Shown here: positions 54,047 to 64,000 of the stretch, piece after piece | How positions within the stretch are numbered: the stretch's first letter is position 1 | Layout of the letters: each line of letters starts with the position of its first letter | Assembly: GCF_012062845.1 (NCBI RefSeq) | Contig: NZ_WWNB01000009.1 | Span: 62,001 to 126,000 of the forward strand | Origin: Halomonas salinarum | GTDB taxonomy: Bacteria > Pseudomonadota > Gammaproteobacteria > Pseudomonadales > Halomonadaceae | Length of the DNA stretch: 64,000 nucleotides | Direction: 5' to 3' | Program-made: the position numbers and the translations under genes | Notes under the pieces: model-generated | What the model saw: the letters and a program-made list of their open reading frames with translations, nothing else | What the model was told of the DNA's origin: nothing | Databases searched by the model: none

Positions 54047-54109
54047 ATGCTTCCTCTCGAATAGGGTATGTAGCGTGCTTTCTTTCCGCTTTGGGTCGGT
54101 CGCCGTGGA

Positions 54110-54240
54110 TAGCGTCAGTAGGGGCGGATGCCTCGGCGGGGCGACGAGGAGGCGCCGTAAACCCATCCCTGGGGGCTACTTTTGCCATCCATGGCAAAAG
54201 ACCTCCTCTTTCGCCCCGTCCTCGGCGCCCCCTCAGGCGT
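54110..54240. repeat. Possible dispersed intergenic repeat between mmsA and the transaminase
   Basis: This 211-bp gap (54047-54257) has a GC-rich segment with a tight palindrome CTTTTGCCAT-CC-ATGGCAAAAG (54179-54200) and before it AACCCATCCCTGGGGGCTACT. Similar strings recur in intergenic spaces of Halomonas-type genomes in my memory, so it may be a repeat family; the palindrome itself is certain, the family is not. Confidence 0.45.
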
Positions 54241-54257
54241 CACATCGGTGGCCCTGT

Positions 54258-55601
54258 TCAGTCCAGTTCGCCGATGGCGTCACCGAGCGCGTTGATGACG
54301 CTGTCGATCTCCTCGCGTTCGACGATGAAGGGCAGACCGAGCTGGATGGTGTCGCCGCCGTAGCGCACGTAAAAGCCTTTCTCCCAGCACTTCATGGCGA
54401 TCTCGTAGGGGCGGCGGGCCGGTTCATTGGGGTAGGGCTCGATCTGCAGGGCGCCGGCCAGGCCGTAGTTGCGGATATCGCTTACGTAGCGACTGCCCTT
54501 GAGAGAATGCAGGCCGTCCTCGAAGAGCGGGCTCATCTCGCGGACGCGCTCGATCAGGCGCTCCTGCTCGAGCACGTCCAGCGCGGCCAGGGCCGCGGCA
54601 CAGGCCACCGGGTGGCCCGAGTAGGTGTAGCCATGGGGCAGCTCCATCATGTAATCGGGGCCGCCCTGCTCCATGAAGGTGTGGTAGATATCGCCCTTGA
54701 CGATGACCCCGCCCATGGGCACCGCGCCGTTGGTCAGCTGCTTGGCGATGTTCATGATGTCCGGCACTACGCCGAATTCCTCGGCGCCGGTCATCGAGCC
54801 CATGCGTCCGAAGCCGGTGATCACCTCATCGAAGATCAAGAGGATGTCGTTGGCATCGCAGATCTCGCGCAGCCGCTTCAAGTAGCCCACGGGCGGCGGA
54901 ATCACCCCGGCGGAGCCGGCCATGGGCTCGACGATCACCGCGGCGATGTTGGAGGCGTCGTGCAGGGCGATCAGCTCCAGCAGTTCCTCGGCGCGCTCGG
55001 CGCCGCGCTTTGGCATGCCGCGGGTGAAGGCGTTTTCCTTGAGCAGGGTGTGGGGCAGATGGTCGGCATCGATGCCCTGACCGAACAGGGCGCGGTTGGC
55101 GCCGATGCCGCCGAGGCTGATGCCGCCGAAGTTGACGCCGTGATAGCCCTTGGCGCGGCCGATCAGCTTGGTCTTGGTCGGCTTGCCCTTCTTGCGCCAG
55201 TAGGCGCGGGCGATCTTCAGCGAGGTATCGGCGCTCTCGGAGCCGGAGCCGGTGAAGAAGACATGGTCGAGCCCCGGCGGGGTCAGCCCACGGATGCGGT
55301 GCGCCAGCTCGAAGGCCTTGGGATGGCCGTACTGGAAGGCCGGGGCGTAATCGAGTTGACGCAGTTGCCGGGAGACCGCCTCGGCGATCTCGGGGCGGCA
55401 ATGACCGGCGCCGCAGGTCCACAGGCCGGAGAGCCCATCGAAGATGCGCCGCCCGTCGGCCGCGGTGTAGTAGCTGCCCTCGGCCCCGACGATGATCCGC
55501 GGATCGCGCTTGAACTGGCGATTGCCGGAATAGGGCATCCAGTAGGCATCCAGTTGCTCGGCACTCAGGCCCGCGGTCTGCTGGTGGGAACGATCTGACA
55601 T
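54258..55601 (-). CDS. Omega-amino acid:pyruvate aminotransferase (beta-alanine type)
   Basis: 447 residues, class III PLP aminotransferase. Beta-alanine plus pyruvate gives malonate semialdehyde plus alanine. AYWMPYSGNRQFKRDPRI is the hallmark start of the omega-amino-acid transaminases. Then FTGSGSESADTSLKIAR (phosphate site), IFDEVITGFGRMG, and the PLP Lys in NIAKQLTNGAVPMG. Upstream of mmsA on the same strand (211 bp apart). Divergent from a LysR regulator. Confidence 0.93.
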   Translation of the reverse strand: MSDRSHQQTAGLSAEQLDAYWMPYSGNRQFKRDPRIIVGAEGSYYTAADGRRIFDGLSGLWTCGAGHCRPEIAEAVSRQLRQLDYAPAFQYGHPKAFELAHRIRGLTPPGLDHVFFTGSGSESADTSLKIARAYWRKKGKPTKTKLIGRAKGYHGVNFGGISLGGIGANRALFGQGIDADHLPHTLLKENAFTRGMPKRGAERAEELLELIALHDASNIAAVIVEPMAGSAGVIPPPVGYLKRLREICDANDILLIFDEVITGFGRMGSMTGAEEFGVVPDIMNIAKQLTNGAVPMGGVIVKGDIYHTFMEQGGPDYMMELPHGYTYSGHPVACAAALAALDVLEQERLIERVREMSPLFEDGLHSLKGSRYVSDIRNYGLAGALQIEPYPNEPARRPYEIAMKCWEKGFYVRYGGDTIQLGLPFIVEREEIDSVINALGDAIGELD

Positions 55602-55688
55602 GGCAGCACCCTCATGGTGGTCATCGTCGTATGGGTGACGGTGGCGTATTAACCCCTGTATTGAGAAAGCCTGGTTCAGGGCGGCGAT

Positions 55689-55736
55689 AAGTTAAATCTC
55701 GTCTTGTTGAATCTCATGTAACCAAACGCTTAACTT
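55689..55736. promoter_or_regulatory. Possible LysR binding region
   Basis: Arms AAGTTAA (55689-55695) and TTAACTT (55730-55736) form an inverted repeat separated by 34 bp in the divergent gap between the transaminase and the LysR gene. LysR sites are usually T-N11-A, so this is only a candidate. Confidence 0.3.
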
Positions 55737-55792
55737 TACTCGGGGGCGGGCGTAGGCTGCGAAGAGGCATCGCGAGAAGGGAGGAAAGCGTC

Positions 55793-56713
55793 ATGTCACG
55801 TCGCAAGGAGGCCCTGACAGGGCAGCTCAGCGATACCGACCTGCGCCTGTTGCGGATCTATCGCAAGGTGGTGGAGTGCGGGGGCTTCTCGGCGGCCGAG
55901 GTGGAGCTGAACATCAGCCGTGCCGCCATCAGCATGGCGATGAATGATCTGGAGACACGCCTAGCGCTGCGGCTTTGCCAGCGGGGGCGCAGCGGCTTCG
56001 CGCTGACCGACGAGGGCGCCGAGGTCTATGAGGCCACGCTGCAGTTGCTGGCGGCGACGGAGGGCTTTCGTACCCGGGTCAATAGCCTGCATGCCTGGCT
56101 CAAGGGCGAGCTCAACATCGGCATCACCGATAACCTGGTGACCATGCCACAGATGCACATCACCGATTCGCTCAGCGCGCTCAAGGAGCGTGGGCCTGAC
56201 GTGCAGATCAACATTCGCATGATTCCGCCCAACGACATCGAGCTTGCCGTGCTGGATGGACGCCTGCATACCGGCGTGGTGCCTGAGCTCAAGACCCTGC
56301 CCGGCCTGCATTATCGTTCGCTCTACGAGGAGGCCTCGCAGCTCTATTGCGCTTCCGGCCATCCGCTATTCGACGTCGAGAACGTGACGGACGGGCAGCT
56401 GGCGAGCGCGGATGCCGTCATGCCTGCCTATGCCCAGGCCCCGGAGATCAAGGCGATGCACGAACCCTTAAGGGCCACCGCCACGGCCACGGACCGGGAG
56501 GGCATCGCCTTTCTGATTCTCTCCGGGCGTTATATCGGTTATCTGCCGACGCACTATGCCGAGCGCTGGGTTCGCGATGGCCAGATGCGTGCCCTGAATC
56601 CACAGAAGTGGCACTACCTGACCCGCTACAGTGCCATTACCCGTAAGGGCGCCCCTCCCAATCTGGTACTGGAAAGCTACCTTGAAGAATTGAAAAGCCG
56701 CATTGCGCCATAA
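55793..56713 (+). CDS. LysR-family transcriptional regulator
   Basis: 306 residues. N-terminal winged helix (DLRLLRIYRKVVECGGFSAAEVELNISRAAISMAMNDLETRLALRLCQRGRSGF), then the LysR substrate domain. Divergent from the beta-alanine transaminase and mmsA, so probably regulates them in response to beta-alanine or a metabolite. ATG 55793 after AGGAAAGCGTC. Confidence 0.9.
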   Translation: MSRRKEALTGQLSDTDLRLLRIYRKVVECGGFSAAEVELNISRAAISMAMNDLETRLALRLCQRGRSGFALTDEGAEVYEATLQLLAATEGFRTRVNSLHAWLKGELNIGITDNLVTMPQMHITDSLSALKERGPDVQINIRMIPPNDIELAVLDGRLHTGVVPELKTLPGLHYRSLYEEASQLYCASGHPLFDVENVTDGQLASADAVMPAYAQAPEIKAMHEPLRATATATDREGIAFLILSGRYIGYLPTHYAERWVRDGQMRALNPQKWHYLTRYSAITRKGAPPNLVLESYLEELKSRIAP

Positions 56714-56847
56714 CACGGCTCCGCTGGCCGGGCAGTGTGCGGGTAGGGTCCTGCCAGGCTATATGCCTTGGCCAGCAGCACCTTTACCATCCTGAACCTA
56801 ACGCATGGCGCCTGCTCTTGGCGTAGCCCTTCGACCACGGAGCCCTC

Positions 56848-57660
56848 ATGACCCTACCCGAGATACGACTCAAGCAGGGCCTTTCCCTGGCGGCACGCGC
56901 CGGCTATATCGCCAAGGGCATCGTCTATCTGCTGATCGGTGGACTCGCCTGCCTGGCGGTGGTGGGTCTTGGCGGGGATAACGTGGGGTCGAAGGAGGCG
57001 ATCAATCAGCTGGTCCGTCGGCCTTTCGGCGACGTCATGCTGGGCCTGCTCGGCATCGGGCTGTTCGCTTACGCCTTGTGGCGCCTGTTGCAGGCCCTGC
57101 TGGATGCCGAGGGGGTCGGCCTTGGTCTCAAGGGCATCGGCACACGGCTGGGCTTTCTCGTCAGTAGCCTCATGCACAGCAGCCTGGGGATCTACTGCTT
57201 CGATCTGTTGCGCAACCTGGCGATGTCGTCGGGCGAGGCCGCCGCCGAGGATCGTACCGCCCTGTTGATGAGCCACCGGGGCGGCGTCCTCCTGGTCTTC
57301 GCCGTCGGCCTGGTGTTCCTGGGCGTCGGCCTGCGTCAGCTGTGGCGGGCCATCAGCCGCTCCTACCTCAAGAACTGGCACCACCAGGAGATGTCCGCGG
57401 CGCAGCAGCACTTCTTCGAGGGCATCACTCGCTGGGGGTTATCGGCTCGCGGGGTGGTCTTCATGATCATCGGCCTCTTTCTGTGCATCGCTGCATGGCG
57501 CACCGATCCAAGCAAGGCTCAGGGGCTCGGCGGGGCGCTGAACGTGCTGGCCGCCCAGCCCTTCGGTCCCTGGTTGCTGGGCATCGTGGCCCTCGGCCTC
57601 TTCGGCTACGGGCTTTACTGCCTCATCAACGCCGCCTTTCGGGATACCAGTGTCGACTGA
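56848..57660 (+). CDS. DUF1206 membrane protein
   Basis: 270 residues. Three repeats of a two-helix unit, each with the pattern R.GY/RG.VY/F...G, as in DUF1206: ARAGYIAKGIVYLLIGGLA, GTRLGFLVSSLMHSSLGIY, GLSARGVVFMIIGLFLCIA. Six membrane helices. Function unknown. ATG 56848 after GGAGCCCTC. Confidence 0.9.
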   Translation: MTLPEIRLKQGLSLAARAGYIAKGIVYLLIGGLACLAVVGLGGDNVGSKEAINQLVRRPFGDVMLGLLGIGLFAYALWRLLQALLDAEGVGLGLKGIGTRLGFLVSSLMHSSLGIYCFDLLRNLAMSSGEAAAEDRTALLMSHRGGVLLVFAVGLVFLGVGLRQLWRAISRSYLKNWHHQEMSAAQQHFFEGITRWGLSARGVVFMIIGLFLCIAAWRTDPSKAQGLGGALNVLAAQPFGPWLLGIVALGLFGYGLYCLINAAFRDTSVD

Positions 57661-57947
57661 AGGCGCATGCACCACGCGCAGAGATACGCCGGGATCAGCG
57701 GCGATGGTGAGCCCCGATGGTGAGCCCCGTTGCCCATAAGTGGCGCTATGATGGGGATGACGCCTGCGGTCGTGTGATGCCCTGGTGCGCGTCGGTAGTA
57801 TCGGCTGCTTGGCTGGAAGCGCGCTGCCAGGCGGCCCTTTCGGCTGCTGGCGGCATACCCGTGGAACAAGTCGGGGCCTTGGGTGGTCGATACGGGCCGG
57901 ATCCATAGCCCCCAAGACACATATTCCCCCATACAAGGAGTTATTTC

Positions 57948-58106
57948 ATGGATGTCATTCGCATTATACTCGCGATACTGCTGCCCCCGGTGGGTGTCTT
58001 TCTGCAAGTCGGCATCGGCCTGCACTTCTGGATCAACATCCTGCTGACGATTCTGGGCTATGTGCCGGGCATTGTGCATGCGGTGTGGATCATCGCGCGG
58101 CGGTGA
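57948..58106 (+). CDS. YqaE/Pmp3-family small membrane protein
   Basis: 52 residues: MDVIRIILAILLPPVGVFLQVG, then HFWINILLTILGYVPGIVHAVW, two membrane helices with the Pmp3 LPPVGVF and LGYVPGIVHA motifs. Pmp3 proteins affect membrane potential and salt tolerance in plants and yeast; bacterial role unclear. ATG 57948 with AAGGAG eight bases before. A terminator follows at 58160. Confidence 0.92.
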   Translation: MDVIRIILAILLPPVGVFLQVGIGLHFWINILLTILGYVPGIVHAVWIIARR

Positions 58107-58159
58107 GGTAATGGCAGGGGGCCATCGCCCCTAAGCGCTCTCGGGCGCTGCGCCGACCT

Positions 58160-58187
58160 GGGCGCCTACGGGGTAGGCGCCCATTTT
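58160..58187 (+). terminator. Terminator after the YqaE gene
   Basis: GGGCGCCTA pairs with TAGGCGCCC over 9 bp, then ATTTTAT. Convergent with tesB. Confidence 0.8.
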
Positions 58188-58188
58188 A

Positions 58189-58234
58189 TGTGTACGGGTT
58201 CTGTGTACGGGTTTTGTGTACTGATCCTGTGTAG
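58189..58234. repeat. 13-bp tandem repeat between yqaE and tesB
   Basis: About 3.5 units: TGTGTACGGGTTC, TGTGTACGGGTTT, TGTGTACTGATCC, TGTGTAG. It sits between the terminator and the tesB stop codon. Confidence 0.8.
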
Positions 58235-58238
58235 TGGC

Positions 58239-59063
58239 TCAGCTCTCGAGGTCGCGCACGCGTGTAAGCCCCTCCTGGGCGGAGGAGGCGACCAGCCGAC
58301 CCTTTCGATCATAAAGGCTGCCGCGGGCGAAGCCGCGGGCGCCACCGGCCCAGGGGCTGTCCATTTCGTAGCGCAGCCAGTCATTGACGGTGACGTCCTG
58401 ATGAAACCAGAGCGAGTGATCGAGGCTCGCGATCTGCAGCCGGGGGTCACCGAAGGCAATGTCGTGGGAGACGAGCGAGGTAGTCAGCAGGTGGAAGTCC
58501 GTGCTGTAGGCCAGCAAGTAGCGGTGCAGGGCGGGGTCGTCGGGTAATTCGCCTGCCAGGCGGAACCATAGGCGTTTGCGCGGTGCGCCGTTCTCGCCGG
58601 GTGCCTCATCGTCTAGGTGCAGGAATTCGATAGGGTGGCCGTTGAAGCGCTGAACCTTGGCACCGTCCTGAATCAGCTGTTCCGGGTCGGCGACGTCAGG
58701 CATGGAGAGCTGGTGGTGGAAGCCGTGCTCGTCACCCTGAAAGGAGGCGCTGCAGAAAAATATCGGCTTGCCTTTCTGTATGGCGGTCACCCGGCGGGTG
58801 GTGAAACTGCCGCCGTCGCGGACCCGGTCGACCTGGTAGACCACCGGCAACCGGGGGTCGCCCGGACGCAGAAAGTAGCCGTGCAGGGAATGCACGCGAC
58901 GCTCGGCGGGTACGGTGTGGGTGGCCGCCGAGAGTGCCTGGCCGAGTACCTGGCCGCCGAACAGCTGGGGAAAGCCCAGATCCTGGCTATGGCCTCGAAA
59001 GAGGTTTTCCTCGATCATTTCCAGCCCCAGCAGGGCCACCAGATCGTCCAGTGCTTGAGACAT
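58239..59063 (-). CDS. tesB: Acyl-CoA thioesterase II
   Basis: 274 residues from ATG 59063 (site AGAGGAT); upstream ATGs at 59081 and 59123 are possible. Double hot-dog fold: GFPQLFGGQVLGQAL, HSLHGYFLRPGDP, and the C-terminal LDHSLWFH. Hydrolyses medium- and long-chain acyl-CoA to free acid and CoA. The catalytic Asp is in SLDHS. Divergent from tadA. Confidence 0.92.
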   Translation of the reverse strand: MSQALDDLVALLGLEMIEENLFRGHSQDLGFPQLFGGQVLGQALSAATHTVPAERRVHSLHGYFLRPGDPRLPVVYQVDRVRDGGSFTTRRVTAIQKGKPIFFCSASFQGDEHGFHHQLSMPDVADPEQLIQDGAKVQRFNGHPIEFLHLDDEAPGENGAPRKRLWFRLAGELPDDPALHRYLLAYSTDFHLLTTSLVSHDIAFGDPRLQIASLDHSLWFHQDVTVNDWLRYEMDSPWAGGARGFARGSLYDRKGRLVASSAQEGLTRVRDLES

Positions 59064-59065
59064 GA

Positions 59066-59596
<531 letters not shown>

Positions 59597-59612
59597 CTGA
59601 CGGCGAGCATCG

Positions 59613-61580
59613 CTAGCCCGGCAGTGGAGCGCTGACCACCCGGTTGCGCCCCAGCTCCTTTGCCCGGTAGAGGGCGTCGTCGGCCACCTGCATCAGGCTT
59701 GCGATATTCAGTTCTCCCCGCTCAAGCACGGTCAGGCCGATGCTCATGGTCAGTGGGGTGCCATCGTGATGCATGAGCTTGGCATCCTTAAGGGCGGTCA
59801 TGAGCTCGTCGGCCACCTGTCGGCCGCTGACGCTGTCGTAGCCTGGCAGCAACACCACGAATTCCTCGCCCCCGTAGCGTGCAAACATTCCGCCGGCCCG
59901 GGTCGCCACGGCATGGCCCAGCTCGCCCAGGCGTTGCAGACACTCATCGCCTGCCAGATGACCCAGGTTGTCGTTGATGCGCTTGAAGTGGTCGAGGTCA
60001 CAGATCATCACGCACAGCGGGCGGACATCGTAGCGTGACTTGAGGTCGTCCATCAGCATCCGCCGATTGGGCAGGCTGGTCAGTTCGTCGTGGCGGGCAA
60101 GCCACTCCACCTCTTTCTGTAAGCGGGTCCGGGCCTCGATTTCCTGGTGCAGCTGGGTATGAGAGCGATGCAGAAGCTGGTGCTGTATGCCCAGGTGGCG
60201 GTGGGCGTAGAGGACCAGGAACAGCAGGTAGGCGAGACCAAGGCCGGTGGTCAGGCTGACGGCCGGCAGTCGCGCGTGGGAGGCCTGAAGTCGTTGTTGC
60301 GTGGGCAGGGTCGTCAGCATCAGCGGATGGTTGCCGATCTCGATCTGGGACCTGTGAGCCCAATCACGAACGCCCTCGGCGGCGCCCAGGGTGGCCAGGG
60401 GAGCCGAGGTCTGGCGCAGCTCGACCCGGGTTCGCTGGGCATCGAGCGTATCCTGCAGCGTATCGGTCAGGGTCTGCAGGCTGAGCACCATGGCGCTGGC
60501 GCCGATGAAATCGCCGCTGGCGACCTGGGTCGGCAGGTAGTAGATGATGCCGTATTGACCCTGTAGCAGCTTGAGTACGCCGGTAGTGGATTCCTGATGG
60601 TCGTCCAGAGCCTGCCGCTGAGCCGGGCGGCCGGCTGGCTGGCTCTCGTAAAGCCGCGTGCCGATGATGCGCCGATTGACCTCACTCATGGGATGGACGT
60701 GGCGAATGCGGGTATCCGGCGTGACCAGGGCGATATTCTCGAAGTAGCGGTAATCGTGGTACAGCGGCTCGGCCATCAGGGCCCAGGTGGCCGCATCCGG
60801 GGGCGCTTCGAGCAGCCGCCAGCTGTTGGCGAAGCGGCGGGTAGCCGCCAGCTGGTCGCCTACCTCCCGGGAGAGCTGTTCGGTCAGCCGCTGGTTTTCT
60901 GCGTCCAGCAGGCGGTGCAGCCGGCGATCCTCGATCGTCTGCTGATGCTGCGAGAAGGTCAGGGCCAGGATGCCGAGCGACATGGATTGCCAGAGAGGGC
61001 GCGACAGCAGTCGGCGCTCCTCGGCAGGCAAGCCGAAGAGGGACAGGCCGTGCGCCATCAGCAGGCAGCCCATGGCCGCCAGTGCGGCGGGGGATGCGGC
61101 ATAGTCGAGGACCCAGCGGGTCGTCGCGCTCACGCCGAGGTCCAGTTGGGCAAGCCACATCAGCAGCGCCAGGCCGAGCAGCATGGGGCTTCCCAGCGCG
61201 GCCTGGCGCCCGCAAAGCTGGGTGCCGCCTAGCAGGATCAGGCACAGGGTGGCGAATAGCGGCGGCCGCCAGTCATCGAGGCTCGACCCGGAAGCCAGCC
61301 AGGAGGCGAGTGCGTGCCAAGCCTCGGTGCCGATCCAGTATTCGGGCAGCAGGTAGCTTGCGAGCCCAAGTGCCAGACAGCCAAGCGTCACTGCCGCGAG
61401 GCCACGCGCCAGGCGTGGCATGTGGGCTAGCCAGACCAGTTTGGCGAGCGTGAGTGCCAGCACGGCGAGCAGGCTGGGCTTTACGATCGTGTGGGTCTCG
61501 GACAGACCGGCTACTGTCAGGATGATAAGCGCTAGGGCGCACAGCAGCAGGGCGGCTGATGAGAGCAGTCGCGGCTTCAT
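59613..61580 (-). CDS. Diguanylate cyclase with multi-helix N-terminus
   Basis: 655 residues. The N-terminal ~220 residues have about seven membrane helices; then a coiled-coil and a periplasmic region (about 225-420), another helix (about 430-450), and a GGDEF domain with [30 protein letters not shown] and the active site GGEEF. No inhibitory RxxD is obvious in its usual place. Makes c-di-GMP. Its ATG (61580) overlaps the mltF TGA by 4 bp, so translated with mltF. Confidence 0.9.
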   Translation of the reverse strand: MKPRLLSSAALLLCALALIILTVAGLSETHTIVKPSLLAVLALTLAKLVWLAHMPRLARGLAAVTLGCLALGLASYLLPEYWIGTEAWHALASWLASGSSLDDWRPPLFATLCLILLGGTQLCGRQAALGSPMLLGLALLMWLAQLDLGVSATTRWVLDYAASPAALAAMGCLLMAHGLSLFGLPAEERRLLSRPLWQSMSLGILALTFSQHQQTIEDRRLHRLLDAENQRLTEQLSREVGDQLAATRRFANSWRLLEAPPDAATWALMAEPLYHDYRYFENIALVTPDTRIRHVHPMSEVNRRIIGTRLYESQPAGRPAQRQALDDHQESTTGVLKLLQGQYGIIYYLPTQVASGDFIGASAMVLSLQTLTDTLQDTLDAQRTRVELRQTSAPLATLGAAEGVRDWAHRSQIEIGNHPLMLTTLPTQQRLQASHARLPAVSLTTGLGLAYLLFLVLYAHRHLGIQHQLLHRSHTQLHQEIEARTRLQKEVEWLARHDELTSLPNRRMLMDDLKSRYDVRPLCVMICDLDHFKRINDNLGHLAGDECLQRLGELGHAVATRAGGMFARYGGEEFVVLLPGYDSVSGRQVADELMTALKDAKLMHHDGTPLTMSIGLTVLERGELNIASLMQVADDALYRAKELGRNRVVSAPLPG

Positions 61581-63049
61581 AATATGGGGGGAATCCGGTC
61601 GTAGTCCGGTCCGTCGTCACCATCTTCGCCTTCCGCGCGTTCGTTGAGCTGGAAGAACTGCTGTTGGCTGCGGTCGACGTAGTTGAGAATCTCGTAGTAG
61701 CGGCGGATGTTGCGGACATAGATCACGGGTTCGCCGCCGCGGGCATAGCCGTGACGCACCTTGGAATACCAGGCGCGCTTCTGTAGCAAGGGCAGTGCCT
61801 CGCGGACGTCTGGCCAGGCATAGGGGTCGCCGCCGCGCATCTCGGCGATCTTCTGGGCATCATACAGATGGCCAAGGCCGACATTGTAGGCTGCAAGCGC
61901 CATCCACAGCCGGTCGTCGCCGGTAATCTCCTCCTGCAGACGGTCCATGGTCTGGCGCAGGTAGCGCGCGCCGCCATCAATGCTCTGGGCCGGGTCGAGC
62001 CGGTTAGGAACGTTCATCTCCGCCGCCGTGGCGTTGGTCAGCATCATCAGGCCTCGCACACCGGTCGGTGAGGTGGCGCGGGGTTCCCAATGCGATTCCT
62101 GATAGCCGAGTGCCGCCAACAGCTTCCAGTCGAAGCCGGTCTCGCGAGCGGCCTTGCGAAACAGGGCATCATAGTCGTCGAGCTTCTCTTGCAGCTGGCG
62201 GATGAAGGTGCGGGCACCGACATATTCCAGATAGTCTTCCTGGCCGAAATACTGCTCGGTCAGCTCGCTTAGGGTGCCGTCACGACGCAAGGAGGCCAGG
62301 AAGGCGTTGGCCTTGCGCTGCAGGCCCAGGCCGTAGCTTGCGGGAAAGGCCCAGACCATGCTCAGGGGCTCGCCGAGGGTGACGCCAGCATCGACGCCTG
62401 TAAAAAAAAGACGATTGAGCGTGAACTGGTGAGTGAAAATGACGGCGGCATCCAGGTCGCCATCCTCGACGCGTTGCAACAGATCGGCGACTTCGAGATC
62501 GGCGGCTTCGCGCCAGCTCAGCTCGGGGAATTGGTCCTGCAGGCGGCGCAGTACTTCACCGATGCCGGAATCGCGGATAGTGGCAATCTCGAGCCCGATC
62601 AGGTCCTGGGTGCTATCCACTGGTGAAAGCCCACGGCGGTAGACGACCTGAGGCTGCAGGTCGAGGATCGCGGTGCTGTAATTGATATCGGTGCGGTCAG
62701 GCGTCAGGGTCAGGGCGGCAGCGCCGACATCGGCGTTGCCGCTGGCGACCGTGTCCAGCACGCCGGCGATATCGCTCTGGGTCTCCATCGACAGGCTGAC
62801 ACCCAGTTGCTCGGCGAAGCGGCGTGCCAGTTCGTACTCGAAACCGGTCGGCCCGCGGCGGCCTTCATAATAGCTGGTCGGGGTGTTGCGACTGACCACC
62901 GTCAGGAAGTCCCGGTCACGGACGTCTTCTAGATGGCGGTTGGGTGCCTGACTCTCGCGGTGGGGTAGCAGGGCCAGGGTCACGGCAACGCTCAGCGACA
63001 GGTACCAGCGATGGTAGTGCAGAAGATGTCGGGCGAAGGCCTTGAGCAT
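61577..63049 (-). CDS. mltF: Membrane-bound lytic murein transglycosylase F
   Basis: 490 residues from ATG 63049; a TTG at 63055 is possible. An N-terminal hydrophobic stretch (about 18-30), solute-binding-type domain (about 45-270), then an SLT domain with the catalytic Glu in [13 protein letters not shown], then [13 protein letters not shown] and [12 protein letters not shown]. Divergent from purL, so this is the ortholog of E. coli mltF. It is about 34% longer in its N-terminal part of signals than needed and has no lipobox Cys, unlike the paralogue at 26026. Overlaps the GGDEF gene. Confidence 0.92.
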   Translation of the reverse strand: MLKAFARHLLHYHRWYLSLSVAVTLALLPHRESQAPNRHLEDVRDRDFLTVVSRNTPTSYYEGRRGPTGFEYELARRFAEQLGVSLSMETQSDIAGVLDTVASGNADVGAAALTLTPDRTDINYSTAILDLQPQVVYRRGLSPVDSTQDLIGLEIATIRDSGIGEVLRRLQDQFPELSWREAADLEVADLLQRVEDGDLDAAVIFTHQFTLNRLFFTGVDAGVTLGEPLSMVWAFPASYGLGLQRKANAFLASLRRDGTLSELTEQYFGQEDYLEYVGARTFIRQLQEKLDDYDALFRKAARETGFDWKLLAALGYQESHWEPRATSPTGVRGLMMLTNATAAEMNVPNRLDPAQSIDGGARYLRQTMDRLQEEITGDDRLWMALAAYNVGLGHLYDAQKIAEMRGGDPYAWPDVREALPLLQKRAWYSKVRHGYARGGEPVIYVRNIRRYYEILNYVDRSQQQFFQLNERAEGEDGDDGPDYDRIPPIL

Positions 63050-63207
63050 TGGCAAAATCAGCAGCCTGTAGGAAAGCTCACCTTAACGGCCCATCTGCAG
63101 GCTGTCACCTCGCGGATTTCGGTGGCGCGGCCTTTCCAGTATCATAGTGTGCTCGTTGCCGCAGGCCGCGGCCCCATTTCATGCTTTGTTCCCGAGGCTC
63201 GAACGAC

Positions 63208-64000
63208 ATGCTCGAACTGCGAGGTGCTCCCGCCCTCTCTGACTTCCGTCATGCCAAGCTGATGGCCGCCCTGCGTACCCAGGTACCGGAGGTCGCCTCC
63301 CTCACGGCCGACTACGTCCATTTCATCGACCATGACGGCGATCTGTCCGCCGAGGAAACCGCGACCCTCGAGCGTCTGCTGGATTACGGGAGTCAAACCC
63401 CGGCCGGCACGCCCGATGGTCATTTCTTTCTGGTGGTGCCGCGAATCGGCACCCAGTCGCCCTGGTCCTCCAAGGCAACCGACATCGTGCGCAACTGTGG
63501 GCTGGACAAGATCCAGCGCCTCGAGCGCGGCGTCGCCTATCGGGTGAAGCTCGATGGAACACTCTCCAAGGATGCCTTCGAGGCCATCGTCGATGTGATC
63601 CACGACCGCATGACCGAGTCGGTGCTGACCAACTCGACCGATGCGGCCAAGTTGTTCTCTCATCAGGCGCCGGCGCCGCTGGGTCAGGTCGATGTGCTGG
63701 CGAAGGGCCGTGCGGCCCTGGTCGAGGCCAATCAGGCTCTCGGGCTGGCGCTCGCCGAGGACGAGATCGACTATCTGCTCGAGTCCTTCGAGGGACTGGG
63801 TCGCAACCCGGCCGACGTCGAGCTGATGATGTTTGCCCAGGCCAACTCCGAGCACTGCCGGCACAAGATCTTCAATGCCGACTGGGTGATTGATGGCGAA
63901 GCGCGGCCGCGCTCGCTGTTCAAGATGATCAAGAACACCCATGAGTGCTCGCCCACGGATACCCTCTCGGCCTACAGCGACAACGCCGCGGTGATCCGGG
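63208..64000 (+). CDS. purL: Phosphoribosylformylglycinamidine synthase, N-terminal part (3' end outside window)
   Basis: The first 264 codons of PurL, which makes FGAM in purine synthesis. [18 protein letters not shown] start, [21 protein letters not shown], and [16 protein letters not shown] with the conserved Ser-Glu-His-Cys-Arg. The frame runs off the end of the window. ATG 63208 with GAGG before. Divergent from mltF, as in other gammaproteobacteria. Confidence 0.96.
   Translation, partial: MLELRGAPALSDFRHAKLMAALRTQVPEVASLTADYVHFIDHDGDLSAEETATLERLLDYGSQTPAGTPDGHFFLVVPRIGTQSPWSSKATDIVRNCGLDKIQRLERGVAYRVKLDGTLSKDAFEAIVDVIHDRMTESVLTNSTDAAKLFSHQAPAPLGQVDVLAKGRAALVEANQALGLALAEDEIDYLLESFEGLGRNPADVELMMFAQANSEHCRHKIFNADWVIDGEARPRSLFKMIKNTHECSPTDTLSAYSDNAAVIR

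Overview
The window is a GC-rich stretch of a gammaproteobacterial chromosome. The gene content (DbpA, an RlmA-type rRNA methyltransferase, YghU, a PatZ-like acetyltransferase, a RIO kinase, TadA, MltF, PurL, a LuxP-like binding protein) and the intergenic repeats suggest Halomonas or a close relative. That taxonomic call is inference from the look of the proteins, not a search.

The two ends are anchored by housekeeping genes: guaA (3' part only) on the left, and tadA, a GGDEF gene, mltF and purL (5' part only) on the right. guaA, tadA, mltF and purL lie near each other in some relatives, so the 50 kb between them looks like an expanded accessory interval. Region 1-9.1 kb: an 8.2-kb island is inserted at the 3' end of guaA and bounded by a direct duplication of the last ~165 bp of that gene. 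It carries a complete type I restriction-modification operon, hsdM-hsdS-(FRG gene)-hsdR. The FRG protein ends in a segment that resembles the C-terminal helical domain of the HsdR encoded next to it, so it may dock on the methyltransferase core; this is the most novel point in the window.

Region 9.4-28 kb: an RluA-type pseudouridine synthase, an M23 peptidase with a small membrane partner, a dienelactone hydrolase, a RidA protein, an AbiEi/AbiEii toxin-antitoxin pair, rlmA, yghU, a dicarboxylate/amino-acid symporter, several small or secreted unknowns, a quinone-oxidoreductase-like dehydrogenase, malate dehydrogenase, and a first MltF-like transglycosylase. Region 28-43 kb: a LuxP/LuxQ-like pair joined by a 24-codon mini-ORF, in which the LuxQ-like protein has no kinase or other output domain; then a YebC/YeeN protein, dbpA, a PatZ-like protein, a GFA gene broken by an in-frame TGA, an AraC regulator with an internal 12-bp tandem repeat divergent from an alcohol dehydrogenase, a RIO kinase, a YbaK-type deacylase and an MgtC-like membrane protein.

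Region 43-64 kb: a polyamine-type ABC transporter operon (ATPase, binding protein, two permeases); an SOS-regulated umuDC operon behind a canonical LexA box; an AT-rich orphan P-loop ATPase; a beta-alanine/malonate-semialdehyde catabolic pair (mmsA, omega-amino-acid transaminase) with a divergent LysR regulator; DUF1206 and YqaE membrane proteins; tesB; and finally tadA, the GGDEF gene, mltF and purL. Three separate AT-rich or defence-type loci (RM-FRG, AbiE, P-loop ATPase) lie between the conserved anchors. I saw no tRNA, rRNA, CRISPR array, integrase or transposase.
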